This document shows, in pieces, positions 24,602-32,521 of a DNA stretch of 64,000 nucleotides. The translations under genes were made by a program, and so were the position numbers. The stretch covers positions 235,095-299,094 of the forward strand of contig JBMNTP010000001.1 of NCBI GenBank assembly GCA_050945795.1. Direction: 5' to 3'. Source of the stretch: JBMNTP01 sp050945795. Its GTDB lineage: Bacteria; Bacillota; Clostridia; Christensenellales; MGBC116941. Each line of letters opens with the position of its first letter. Position 1 is the first letter of the stretch. Below the pieces are notes generated by a model. It saw only the letters and a list, made by a program, of their open reading frames with translations, was not told the origin of the DNA and did not search any database.

Positions 24602-24850
24602 TTATTGCCCCTTGCTTAAGGATATAGCCAGCCTTGCTTTTTTGCGGTTAGCAGCGTTTTTATGCATAACGCCTTTAAGCACCGCCTTATCAATAGCGCT
24701 TACTGCTTCCCTGTAATGTGCCTGTTTGTCGCCTTCAGCAACATCCAGCTTTTTTAGCGCGGTCTTAACCGAGCTTTTAACCATACGGTTCTGTAAGTTC
24801 TTCGCCGAAGATACCAGTACTCTCTTTTTAGCCGATTTAATGTTTGGCAA
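24602..24850 (-). CDS. rpsT: Ribosomal protein bS20
   Basis: The 82-residue basic protein starts PNIKSAKKRVLVSSAKNLQNR and ends KGVMHKNAANRKKARLAISL, the standard bS20 ends. It is an early-binding protein of the 30S subunit. The start is TTG at 24850 rather than the in-frame TTG at 24859, because GGAGG directly abuts the earlier codon and bS20 usually begins MPNIKSA. TTG starts for rpsT are known in other bacteria, where they help autoregulation. It is divergent from gpr, in the common comEC-holA-rpsT-gpr order. Confidence 0.96.
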   Translation of the reverse strand: MPNIKSAKKRVLVSSAKNLQNRMVKSSVKTALKKLDVAEGDKQAHYREAVSAIDKAVLKGVMHKNAANRKKARLAISLSKGQ

Positions 24851-24886
24851 TTCTTTCAACCTCCGCTCATTTCATGAACAAAGTAT

Positions 24887-24915
24887 ATTTTAGCATTAAT
24901 CGTCTATAAATGCAA
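24887..24915 (-). promoter_or_regulatory. Promoter of rpsT
   Basis: Minus strand TTGCAT (24910-24915), a 17-base spacer and TAAAAT (24887-24892). Confidence 0.65.
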
Positions 24916-24986
24916 TACCCAATACCGCTTTGGCGCATACTTTTGCCTGCTGTCGGCAAGCATAATAAAAAAACGGAGGATAATAT

Positions 24987-25928
24987 ATGCTTTCTGTTTA
25001 TACCGATCTGGCGATGGAATGCCGGCAGCAAATAGAGTCCGAAAGCGTTCCCGGCATTGAAAGCGCCGTTGAAAATTATAGTCGCGGCATAAGCATAACT
25101 CGTGTACGCATTACCTCAGCGGAAGGCGAAAAAGCCATATCAAAGCCGCAAGGCAATTATGTTACTATCGAAAGCCCTCTTCTTCGCATGCGTGATGTGC
25201 AGGTTGAGGAGGAAACAACACGGCTGCTCGCTGATGAAATATCGCATATGGCCGGCAGCATGAACGATAATTTTACAACTATGGTTATAGGGCTTGGCAA
25301 CTGGAATGTCACACCTGACGCTCTGGGCCCAAAATCCGTAGACCGCACCATGGTAACCCGCCATATGCATCAATATATGCCATCGCAGCTTGACGGTCGC
25401 ACCCGTCCGGTATGCGCCCTCTCGCCCGGCGTTCTCGGCATAACAGGCATTGAAACATCGGACATTGTAAAAGGCATAGTATCAGAAGTGCGACCGGATC
25501 TTGTAATAGCCATAGATTCGCTGGCCTCCCGCGCCGTTTCCCGCCTTGCCACAACAATACAGCTAACCGACACCGGCATAAACCCCGGCTCCGGCCTTGG
25601 CAGCGTTCGCGCAGGGCTTAGCCGAGAATCGCTCGGAGTGACGGTAATAGCGCTAGGCGTGCCGCTTGTTGTATACGCCTCTACAATAGCCCGCGATATA
25701 ATGAGCGAATTGGCGCACAGCTCAGGGCTTGGGCAGGATGAGTACGGCGAGGAACGCATAGGAAAAATAATAGGCGAATCGGTAAGCGGTGAAACGCTGA
25801 ATATGGTGGTAACACCTAAAGAAATAGATGTGCTGGTGGAGGATGTTTCGCGCATCGTAGCGGGCGGGCTTAACCTCTCTTTGCACATAAACGTTGATTT
25901 GGAGTTCGTGCGCCGTTTTATGCATTGA
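24987..25928 (+). CDS. gpr: GPR germination protease
   Basis: The 313-residue protein is GPR, the aspartic-type endopeptidase that degrades small acid-soluble spore proteins during germination. Family features are TDLAMECRQ at the start (the propeptide and cleavage region), GLGNWNVTPDALGPKSVDR (about residues 97-115), ALSPGVLGITGIETSDIV, LVIAIDSLASRAVSRL (about 170-185) and TGINPGSGLGSVRAGLS. ACGGAGGA precedes the ATG. CATAATA at 24961-24967 resembles a SigG -10, but no GCATA-type -35 lies at the right distance. Its presence marks the organism as a spore former. Confidence 0.95.
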   Translation: MLSVYTDLAMECRQQIESESVPGIESAVENYSRGISITRVRITSAEGEKAISKPQGNYVTIESPLLRMRDVQVEEETTRLLADEISHMAGSMNDNFTTMVIGLGNWNVTPDALGPKSVDRTMVTRHMHQYMPSQLDGRTRPVCALSPGVLGITGIETSDIVKGIVSEVRPDLVIAIDSLASRAVSRLATTIQLTDTGINPGSGLGSVRAGLSRESLGVTVIALGVPLVVYASTIARDIMSELAHSSGLGQDEYGEERIGKIIGESVSGETLNMVVTPKEIDVLVEDVSRIVAGGLNLSLHINVDLEFVRRFMH

Positions 25929-25952
25929 AAAAACCGGGCGTTTCGCCCGGTT
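25928..25952 (-). terminator. Terminator at the end of the ProB-like gene
   Basis: AACCGGGCG (25932-25940) and CGCCCGGTT (25944-25952) pair perfectly; on the minus strand a run of six T follows. The stem includes part of the stop codon of the gene at 25951-26781. Confidence 0.8.
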
Positions 25953-26781
25953 ATCTTACTCCCATCCAAGTCCTTTCAACATTGCCCGCCAGTATATCCC
26001 TTATGCTGTATCCTGCGTAAGCAATTATAACAGTAGTACCGTTTTGCAGCGGCCCGGCGGCGAATTTCAGCTTGCTTTTAGCTCCGCCCGACCATTGGCG
26101 GCTGGAGCCTACGCAAAACCGCTCCGTCTCGTGTACGTTTCGCAGCAGCTCGTCGGTATCTTTGCCGCATATTTCGTTTATAAGCGTGCTTTCGTCGTTA
26201 GGGTCTGAATATATGCCTTTAACCGACGTAAGTATAAGCAGCGTTTTCGCCTTCACCAATGAAGCGACAACCGCCGCCGTTTCGTCATTGTCTATGCATT
26301 CAACAATATTATCGCCCCTGTTGCTACGCATATGCGCCAATTCCAGCTTGCGGTTTTCATCGGCGCTTACAGGGTCGTTGTAGTTTATAATAGGTATGGC
26401 GTTTTGCGCCGGGCAGCGCAGCAACAGCCGCCTTATATGCTCTCTCTTTTCAACATCGTTAAAATGCTGATGCTCTACCAGTACCTGTCTTACGCTGTAA
26501 GAAGGGTGTATAAAATTTCGGTAGTTTTGCATAAGTATGGCCTGTCCCTGAGCGGCATAGTCGGTTTTCATGTCATCCTCCGACCCCTCAAGCTCCTTAC
26601 CCATACGCTTCATATAATCGAGCCTGCCTATTTCAACAGCGCCCGAGCTTACCCATACAATACCCGGTCTTAGTTCCTTACCAAGCTTTGAAAACCGGTT
26701 ATAGTCAATTTCATTATCTTCGCGCCTTATAAGCGCCATAGAGCCGATCTTGCCAACAAGCTCGACATCAAAAGCCGCCAT
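25951..26781 (-). CDS. Amino-acid-kinase family protein, glutamate 5-kinase-like, without PUA domain
   Basis: The 276-residue protein has the fold motifs of glutamate 5-kinase and its relatives: VELVGKIGSMALI at the start, IVWVSSGAVEIGR (about residues 40-52), QVLVEHQHFND, AIPIINYNDPVS (about 138), the DNDETAAVVASLVKAKTLLILTSVKGIYSD block (about 165-195) and SSRQWSGGAKSKLKFA. It ends after the kinase domain, without the PUA domain of many ProB proteins. No proA or proC adjoins it. The N-terminal loop is altered (usually VVKVGTSSL), so the substrate may not be glutamate. It follows the DUF2461 gene by 8 bases on the same strand. Confidence 0.7.
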   Translation of the reverse strand: MAAFDVELVGKIGSMALIRREDNEIDYNRFSKLGKELRPGIVWVSSGAVEIGRLDYMKRMGKELEGSEDDMKTDYAAQGQAILMQNYRNFIHPSYSVRQVLVEHQHFNDVEKREHIRRLLLRCPAQNAIPIINYNDPVSADENRKLELAHMRSNRGDNIVECIDNDETAAVVASLVKAKTLLILTSVKGIYSDPNDESTLINEICGKDTDELLRNVHETERFCVGSSRQWSGGAKSKLKFAAGPLQNGTTVIIAYAGYSIRDILAGNVERTWMGVR

Positions 26782-26789
26782 AATTCCTC

Positions 26790-27461
26790 CTACGCTTCTT
26801 CCAGCATCAAAAATCTATACACAGGCACAAGCTCCGATAAATGCTCTATAACCGTTTCGGCTATCTCCCCCGACATCATATCGGCGTTAGGGGCGGCGTG
26901 AGTGCGCCAGTGAAAATACTTTTTCAAATAATACCTGCCCAAGCTTGACGGCAACTTGTCCGGCATCGAACGGCGCCTGTAATCCTCGCCGTATAATGTG
27001 AATATACGTTCCGCCTTTTCCGACGCTTCAAGAAACCGCGACGGCTGCGCCGCCATTTTAAGCCTGAACTTCTCCATCATACTTGGAAAAGCCGAATACA
27101 TACCAAGGCCATACCTTGCGCCCTCCGGCGATATTCCAAAGTAAAAGCAAAATGACTCGCTTGTCCTTTGGCCGGGATATTTATACGCCAGCCACATATG
27201 ATCCCTTAGCGGCGATTTATCCGATGAATAGCGGGTGTCGCGATATATACGCGACATTGCCTTGCCCTGCACCGGTCTTGTTTCACAGCTTGGATCAATA
27301 CCGCTTATAAAAGGCGCTAGATGCCTACCAAATTCGGCGAGCGGCTCTTTGACATACTCTTCAAAAGCCGCCCTGTTGCTTTCAAACCATTGTTTTTCGT
27401 TGTTAAATCTTACTCTCATAAGAAACTCGAATGTTTCTTTTCTAAATCCTTTAAATGCCAT
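26790..27461 (-). CDS. DUF2461 (TIGR02453) protein
   Basis: The 223-residue protein matches DUF2461: FKGFRKETFEFLMRVRFNNEKQWFESNRAAFEE at the start, ISRIYRDTRYS-like SRIYRDTRYSSDKSPLRDH (about residues 75-95), FCFYFGISPEGARYGLGMY (about 110-130) and KYFHWRTHA near the end. The family is widespread in bacteria and some eukaryotes and has no assigned activity. The ATG at 27461 follows AAGGAGG with 6-base spacing and replaces a longer reading with weaker support. It is probably cotranscribed with the ProB-like gene. Confidence 0.82.
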   Translation of the reverse strand: MAFKGFRKETFEFLMRVRFNNEKQWFESNRAAFEEYVKEPLAEFGRHLAPFISGIDPSCETRPVQGKAMSRIYRDTRYSSDKSPLRDHMWLAYKYPGQRTSESFCFYFGISPEGARYGLGMYSAFPSMMEKFRLKMAAQPSRFLEASEKAERIFTLYGEDYRRRSMPDKLPSSLGRYYLKKYFHWRTHAAPNADMMSGEIAETVIEHLSELVPVYRFLMLEEA

Positions 27462-27514
27462 GCATGCCCTCCTTCCGTGCGCCTGCAATGAAAAAACGCC
27501 GGAAGTCGGTAATT

Positions 27515-27538
27515 GCGGGCGGCCGGGTGGCCGCCCGC
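27515..27538 (-). terminator. Very strong GC hairpin after the CARDB-like gene
   Basis: GCGGGCGGCC (27515-27524) and GGCCGCCCGC (27529-27538) pair perfectly with a four-base loop, 44 bases past the stop at 27582. There is no adjacent T-run on the minus strand (a T-run comes about 20 bases later), so termination is likely but not certain. Confidence 0.55.
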
Positions 27539-27581
27539 GCCAAGGCCTTTTGTTAAAAGCCGCGCCTGCCGGCAGTTGTTC

Positions 27582-29471
27582 TTAGAAATCCTCGAAATCG
27601 TCGGGTATCTGCCCGCTCATTCTGCTGGGCGTTTTGCCCGCTCCGCCCCTTGGCGGCCGCTGCCTCGGCGGTGCCGCGGGACGCTCAGCCTTAGGCACAG
27701 ATGTATCTGTAACCTGCTGATGCGATACCGGCCTTCTTGGCCGCGTCGACGCGCGAGGCGGCTGTCCTTGGCCCATGCCGGCGGCTCCTGCTGCTCCGTC
27801 AATATCGCCGGACGGCGGGCTTGCCGTATCAAAGCCGCCCATGCCTACCGGACCTGCCGATCCCCCCGACGGCCCCGACGGCCTTGTGGGAGGACGCCTG
27901 TCACCGTTCCTCGGGCCGGACGGCGGAGATTTTTTGCCGTATTTGCTGCTTGCTTTTAGAGCCGCCGCCTTTTTGGCCTTCTTCTCCTGCACGATTAGTA
28001 TAACCAGTACCACAGCCGCTACCACAATAAGCACAACTATTATTATCATAATTACAACAAGCGTGCTAAGGCCGCCCATGCCGCCCGATGCCGTCGTTTC
28101 TTCCGGCAATATGCTGGCTTCCGGCGTCGGAGTAGCTTCCGGTACCGTTATCTCCACCGCTTCGGTGTTATCGCTGTATGTATTGCCAAGTTCATCGGTA
28201 GCCGAAACGGTAAACGCGAACGAGGCAGAGGAATTAACCTGATATTTAACTGTAAACTCGGCTGTGCCGGCAGCCGCCAGCTCGCCATAGTTTTGAACGT
28301 TTTTACCTGTATTGTCGGTTATAACAAGATTGAAAAGCGAAGACGCTGTATTATTCTTTATCTGTATAGCAAACGAAGCCTCGCTGCCCACCTCGGCTAA
28401 CTGCGTGCTCGCCGGGGTTGCCGTTATTTCAACCGGATTTACCCCCACCGGCAACTCTTCTATTTCTTCCTCAATCTCATAACTTATTTCATTGGTCTTT
28501 ATGCTAAGCTGCTTGCCGGACGGATCGTAGCATTCGATTGTTATAAATACGCTGCGGTTTTCGTTTATAACAGTATCCTGCTCTATGGTAACGCTTTTGC
28601 CGGCGACAAGGTATGTTTTCTCCCTTATCGATGTGCCGTCATCAAGCTTTATATCCATTTTGTCAAGCCGCACATTTCCTTTATTCGAAAGGTTCAGCTT
28701 TATTTTAACTGTATCGCCCTTGACTACGCCGGAGGTTTTATCCGCCGATATAGACGCTTCAAGTGCCGCATTAGCTATCTTTACGCTAACACTAGCCGCC
28801 GAAGCTGAAACATTCTGAGAGCCGTATTTCGCGCTGACTGCCGCCTTTGATGTAATTTCTTTTGTTACGGTAACGGTATGTTCCGCCGACTGCTTGGCGC
28901 CCGGCGCTAGTTTGGCTATAGTGCCTATATTGCCGGACTTTATGTTGGTGTCGCTAATAACTATATTTGTAAGCTCAACATCCCCGACGTTATGTACGGT
29001 ATAAGTGAACTTAACTTTTTCGCCGTTGCTTACGGTATTGTTGGAAACGGTGGTTTTAATCTCGATTTTGGGGTTTCTAGCCTTTTTAGCTATTGTTATG
29101 CTGGCCGAAGACGAGCCTGTCTCCCCGCCATCATCTGTGTATGTTACAGAGAAGCTTATAGGCTTTCCCAGCATGGCTTCGGTGACGTCAATACTAAACT
29201 CACCCGAAGAATTAGCGTTATTGCTTATATTGCCCAAATCGGCTACTTTGGTGCTGCCCTGGTGTATCGCCACATCCGATATCAGGTCCGCCTTGCCGTT
29301 GTTCGTAACTACGGCGGTTATTTTAACGCTGCCCGCCGCCTCAAGCTCTTTAGGCGTAGCGGACAAGCTAAGGGTAACGTCGCCTTGCGCTTGCGCGGCC
29401 GGTATAAACGCGAACAGCAGCCCCGAAAGCATAATCAATCCTAATATAACGGCGATAATTCTTTTATTCAT
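27582..29471 (-). CDS. Surface protein with CARDB-like repeats and a Pro/Arg-rich cytoplasmic tail
   Basis: The 629-residue protein has a signal peptide (cleavage after AAQAQG, about residue 30). Four or more beta-sandwich units of about 90-110 residues follow, each with a VTNNGKADL- or VHNVGDVELTN-like core (about residues 35-450), typical of CARDB/DUF11 repeats. A threonine/proline linker leads to one membrane helix (TLVVIMIIIVVLIVVAAVV, near residue 480). The last 130 residues are cytoplasmic, rich in Pro, Gly, Arg and Ser, and end in an acidic IPDDFEDF. I do not recognise a named family for the whole. ATG 29471 and TTG 29477 are both possible starts after GGAGGG. Confidence 0.75.
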   Translation of the reverse strand: MNKRIIAVILGLIMLSGLLFAFIPAAQAQGDVTLSLSATPKELEAAGSVKITAVVTNNGKADLISDVAIHQGSTKVADLGNISNNANSSGEFSIDVTEAMLGKPISFSVTYTDDGGETGSSSASITIAKKARNPKIEIKTTVSNNTVSNGEKVKFTYTVHNVGDVELTNIVISDTNIKSGNIGTIAKLAPGAKQSAEHTVTVTKEITSKAAVSAKYGSQNVSASAASVSVKIANAALEASISADKTSGVVKGDTVKIKLNLSNKGNVRLDKMDIKLDDGTSIREKTYLVAGKSVTIEQDTVINENRSVFITIECYDPSGKQLSIKTNEISYEIEEEIEELPVGVNPVEITATPASTQLAEVGSEASFAIQIKNNTASSLFNLVITDNTGKNVQNYGELAAAGTAEFTVKYQVNSSASFAFTVSATDELGNTYSDNTEAVEITVPEATPTPEASILPEETTASGGMGGLSTLVVIMIIIVVLIVVAAVVLVILIVQEKKAKKAAALKASSKYGKKSPPSGPRNGDRRPPTRPSGPSGGSAGPVGMGGFDTASPPSGDIDGAAGAAGMGQGQPPRASTRPRRPVSHQQVTDTSVPKAERPAAPPRQRPPRGGAGKTPSRMSGQIPDDFEDF

Positions 29472-29509
29472 CTTCAAAAACCCTCCAGATTTAGGCCATA
29501 CCCGCCCTG

Positions 29510-30574
29510 TTATACTCTGTATATCCAGCCGAACCTGTCCTCAATCGTGCCGTACTGTATACCTGTGATAGTGTCATACATCAAGCGGGAGAAATCCCCC
29601 ATCTTGCCGTCGTTTACAACTATGGTGCGCTCATGCCATGTAAGCTCTGAAACGGCAGAGATAACGGCGGCGGTGCCGGTGCCAAAAACCTCCTCCAGCT
29701 TGCCTGCCGCGTGCGCGTCAAACACCTCGTCTATCGATATCTGCCTCTCGCTTACCTTATATCCCATATCCTTTGCCAGCGTTAGCACGCTGTCGCGCGT
29801 TATACCCGGCAGCACGCTGCCGTTTAGCTCTGGCGTTACGATTTCGCCGCCAATTTTAAAGAATATGTTCATGCTGCCAACTTCCTCAACATAGCGGCGA
29901 TGAACGCCATCGAGCCACAGCACCTGATCATATCCCTTCTCATGCGCGCGCTCTCCTGCGAGAATACTTGCCGCGTAGTTACCGCCTGTTTTGGCGAAGC
30001 CCATGCCGCCCTTTACAGCCCTTACCAGCTCATCTTCCACATATATCCTTACAGGCTGAAGACCGTTTTTATAATAAGCGCCGGACGGCGAAAGAATTAC
30101 AAAGTATAAATACGAGCTTGACGCCTTAACGCCGAGAAAAGCATCGGTGGCTATTATAGCCGGCCTTATATAAAGCGATGTGCCTTCTGACTTAGGCACC
30201 CAGTCGGACTCGATGCGTATTAATTCAGCCAAATGCTCGAGCGCCTGCTTTTCATCTATCCTCGGTATGCAAAGCCTGTCGTTTGATGCGTTAAGGCGGG
30301 CTAAATTAGCCTCAGGACGGAACAGTACCGTCTCGCCCTTAACGGTTTTATAAGCCTTCATGCCCTCGAAAACCTCTTGCCCATAATGCAAAACCATTGT
30401 GCTAAGGTCGAACTCTATAGGTCCATAAGGCACTATTCTGGCATCATGCCAGCCTTTGTCTTGTGAATGATCCATAAGCAGCATATGGTCTGTAAACCGC
30501 TGCCCAAAGCCAAGGTTGTTTTCATCCGTAGGTTTTTCCATAGGGTTTGATGTAAGTTTTTTAACAAGCTCCAT
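29510..30574 (-). CDS. ilvE: Branched-chain amino acid aminotransferase
   Basis: The 354-residue protein is of the longer (TIGR01123) IlvE type. It has HYGQEVFEGMKAYKT (about residues 60-75), FRPEANLARLNAS, YIRPAIIATDAFLGV, the PLP lysine region GMGFAKTGGNYAAS (about 195-208), VLWLDGVHRRYVEEVGSMNIFF and GTGTAAVISAVSEL (about 305). It transfers the amino group between glutamate and the branched-chain keto acids. The start is ATG 30574 after GGAGG with 7-base spacing; an in-frame upstream ATG at 30598 is not supported. A consensus promoter lies upstream. Confidence 0.93.
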   Translation of the reverse strand: MELVKKLTSNPMEKPTDENNLGFGQRFTDHMLLMDHSQDKGWHDARIVPYGPIEFDLSTMVLHYGQEVFEGMKAYKTVKGETVLFRPEANLARLNASNDRLCIPRIDEKQALEHLAELIRIESDWVPKSEGTSLYIRPAIIATDAFLGVKASSSYLYFVILSPSGAYYKNGLQPVRIYVEDELVRAVKGGMGFAKTGGNYAASILAGERAHEKGYDQVLWLDGVHRRYVEEVGSMNIFFKIGGEIVTPELNGSVLPGITRDSVLTLAKDMGYKVSERQISIDEVFDAHAAGKLEEVFGTGTAAVISAVSELTWHERTIVVNDGKMGDFSRLMYDTITGIQYGTIEDRFGWIYRV

Positions 30575-30636
30575 TATAAAATCCTCCAAAAGCAGCAAAG
30601 ACGGTCTTATCCCGTCAAACTAATTTGCTAAAGCTA

Positions 30637-30665
30637 ATTATATTTTTTTTATTGTATAGTGTCAA
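30637..30665 (-). promoter_or_regulatory. Consensus promoter of ilvE inside the end of yigZ
   Basis: Minus strand TTGACA (30660-30665), a 17-base spacer and TATAAT (30637-30642). It overlaps the last codons of the upstream gene, so ilvE has its own start of transcription. A small GACGG/CCGTC hairpin lies in the leader at 30600-30616. Confidence 0.75.
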
Positions 30666-31284
30666 TGTTCCAGCCAATATATAATTCCTGGGTTTTAATA
30701 GGCAACTCTCCTGAAGTGGCTTCCATGACTGCTTTTTCAAACGTTGCCCCCTCCTGCGCTTTAACCGCAATATCAAGACTAACCTTGTCTGTATATACGG
30801 TATCAAGGAGTTTATAGCCGGCGTTTTTTATAAGATTCTCTATCCTGCTTAAAAGACCGTAGTCTATAACCAATGAATATCTGTGGCTCAGCGTCATAAC
30901 TGCCGGCCCCGCTTCATCTATGGCAGCCGCAGCCACCTTTGAATACGCGCGAACCAGACCGCCGACACCTAGCATAATGCCGCCAAAATACCGCGTCACA
31001 ACTACCAACGCAAAATATATATCCCGCTTTTTTAATACCTCCATCATGGGCAGCCCCGCCGTACCTCCCGGCTCGCCATCGTCGCTGTAACGCTGCGCGC
31101 CGCCCCTTGACAATGAATAGGCATAACAATTATGAGTGGCGTCCCAATGCTTTTTCCTTATATCCTCAAGTATTGAGACCGCCTGCCCTTCATCTTTTAT
31201 AGGCCAGCACCTGCCTATAAAACGGGATTTATTTATTACAATTTCCCGCTCCCCAAAACGGGTTACGGTATTATACTCATTCAT
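30649..31284 (-). CDS. YigZ/IMPACT-family protein
   Basis: The 211-residue protein has the UPF0029 domain: INKSRFIGRCWPI (about residues 17-29), ATHNCYAYSL, RYSDDGEPGGTAGLPMMEVL (about 65-85) and TRYFGGIMLGVGGLVRAYSKVA (about 97-118). The C-terminal 70 residues are the DUF1949 ferredoxin-like part. Its role is unclear; relatives have been linked to translation control. The start overlaps the end of tyrS by 8 bases, so it is translationally coupled. Confidence 0.88.
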   Translation of the reverse strand: MNEYNTVTRFGEREIVINKSRFIGRCWPIKDEGQAVSILEDIRKKHWDATHNCYAYSLSRGGAQRYSDDGEPGGTAGLPMMEVLKKRDIYFALVVVTRYFGGIMLGVGGLVRAYSKVAAAAIDEAGPAVMTLSHRYSLVIDYGLLSRIENLIKNAGYKLLDTVYTDKVSLDIAVKAQEGATFEKAVMEATSGELPIKTQELYIGWNIDTIQ

Positions 31285-32503
31285 CGCTTTTAAGAATCAA
31301 CCGCCTAAATCCCTTTTTGCCCTTCTTAAGCATTACGCCGCTTGTAAGCTGCTCTAAAGTTATCTTCTCGTCGATATCAGTAACCTTTCGATCGTCTACC
31401 GAAACGGCGCCGCTTTGTATAAGCCTTCTCGCCTCGCTTTTGCTGGGCGCAAGGCCGCTAAAATGCAGCGCGTCTATAACTCTGTCGCCTTCTAAAAGCT
31501 GCGCCGCGCTCATCTCACTTGTAGGTATCTCTTTTTGCCCGTCGCCGGAGCCAAAAAGCGCCTCGGCGGCGGCCGCCGCCTTGTCGGCCTGTTCCTCGCC
31601 ATGCACCTGCTTTGTAACTTCATACGCTAACACACGCTTAGCCTCATTTATCTGCGCGTCCTTAAGCGCACCCAGCCGCTCCACCTCATCCATAGGTAAA
31701 AATGTCATAAGCGACAGGCAGCTTTTAACGTCTTTATCGTCGACATTGCGCCAGTACTGATAGAACTCATACGGCGTAGTTTTCTCTGCGTCCAGCCATA
31801 CCGCTCCGCTCGCCGTCTTGCCCATTTTTGTGCCGTCGGATTTTGTAAGCAGAGTAAACGTCATAGCGAACGCCGGCTGCGCCTCTTTGCGCCTTATAAG
31901 GTCGGCACCGGCTAATATGTTTGACCACTGATCGTCCCCTCCAAGCTGGAGACGGCAGCCGTATCTTCTGTACAACTCAAGAAAATCATAAGCCTGCATA
32001 AGCATATAATTAAACTCAAGGAAGGACAGTCCTTTTTCCATCCTCGATTTAAAGCATTCCGCCGACAGCATGCGGTTAACAGAAAAATGCGCGCCTATTT
32101 CGCGCAGAAAATTAACATAATTAAGGTCGAGCAGCCAGTCGGCGTTATCAACCATTATTGCCTTATCCTCGCTGAAATCGAGAAAGCGGGAAATCTGGCT
32201 TTTAAACTTTTCGGCGTTTCTTTCTATATCCTGTTTGGACAGCATCTTACGCATATCCGTCCTGCCGCTCGGATCGCCTACCATTGTTGTGCCGCCGCCT
32301 ATAAGGGCGATGGGCTTGTGGCCGGCGCGCTGCATATGCGCCATTGCCATAAGCTGCAGGTAATGCCCTATATGCAGGCTATCCGCCGTAGGGTCAAAGC
32401 CTATATAGAAGGTAACGCTTTCCTTCACCAATAGCTCTTTTAGCTCCTCATGTGAATATTGCTTAACAAAGCCTCTTTGGCTTAAAATATCAAATACATT
32501 CAT
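31277..32503 (-). CDS. tyrS: Tyrosyl-tRNA synthetase
   Basis: The 408-residue class I synthetase has YIGFDPTADSLHIGHYLQL (the HIGH site, about residues 32-50), GGGTTMVGDPSGR (about 70) and QLGGDDQWSNILAG (about 182-195). Its KMSKS loop reads DGTKMGKTA (about 220). An S4 RNA-binding domain lies at the C-terminus (SKSEARRLIQSGAVSVDDRKV). No T-box leader precedes it: the upstream aminotransferase ends only 18 bases before, so it is cotranscribed. Confidence 0.96.
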   Translation of the reverse strand: MNVFDILSQRGFVKQYSHEELKELLVKESVTFYIGFDPTADSLHIGHYLQLMAMAHMQRAGHKPIALIGGGTTMVGDPSGRTDMRKMLSKQDIERNAEKFKSQISRFLDFSEDKAIMVDNADWLLDLNYVNFLREIGAHFSVNRMLSAECFKSRMEKGLSFLEFNYMLMQAYDFLELYRRYGCRLQLGGDDQWSNILAGADLIRRKEAQPAFAMTFTLLTKSDGTKMGKTASGAVWLDAEKTTPYEFYQYWRNVDDKDVKSCLSLMTFLPMDEVERLGALKDAQINEAKRVLAYEVTKQVHGEEQADKAAAAAEALFGSGDGQKEIPTSEMSAAQLLEGDRVIDALHFSGLAPSKSEARRLIQSGAVSVDDRKVTDIDEKITLEQLTSGVMLKKGKKGFRRLILKSDE

Positions 32504-32521
32504 ATAAAGCGTCCTCCAATG

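Noticed and set aside
24946..24967. SigG promoter ahead of gpr
   Set aside because: CATAATA fits the -10, but the only GCATA lies 21 bases upstream instead of 17-18. Control by a forespore sigma factor is likely from biology but not shown here.
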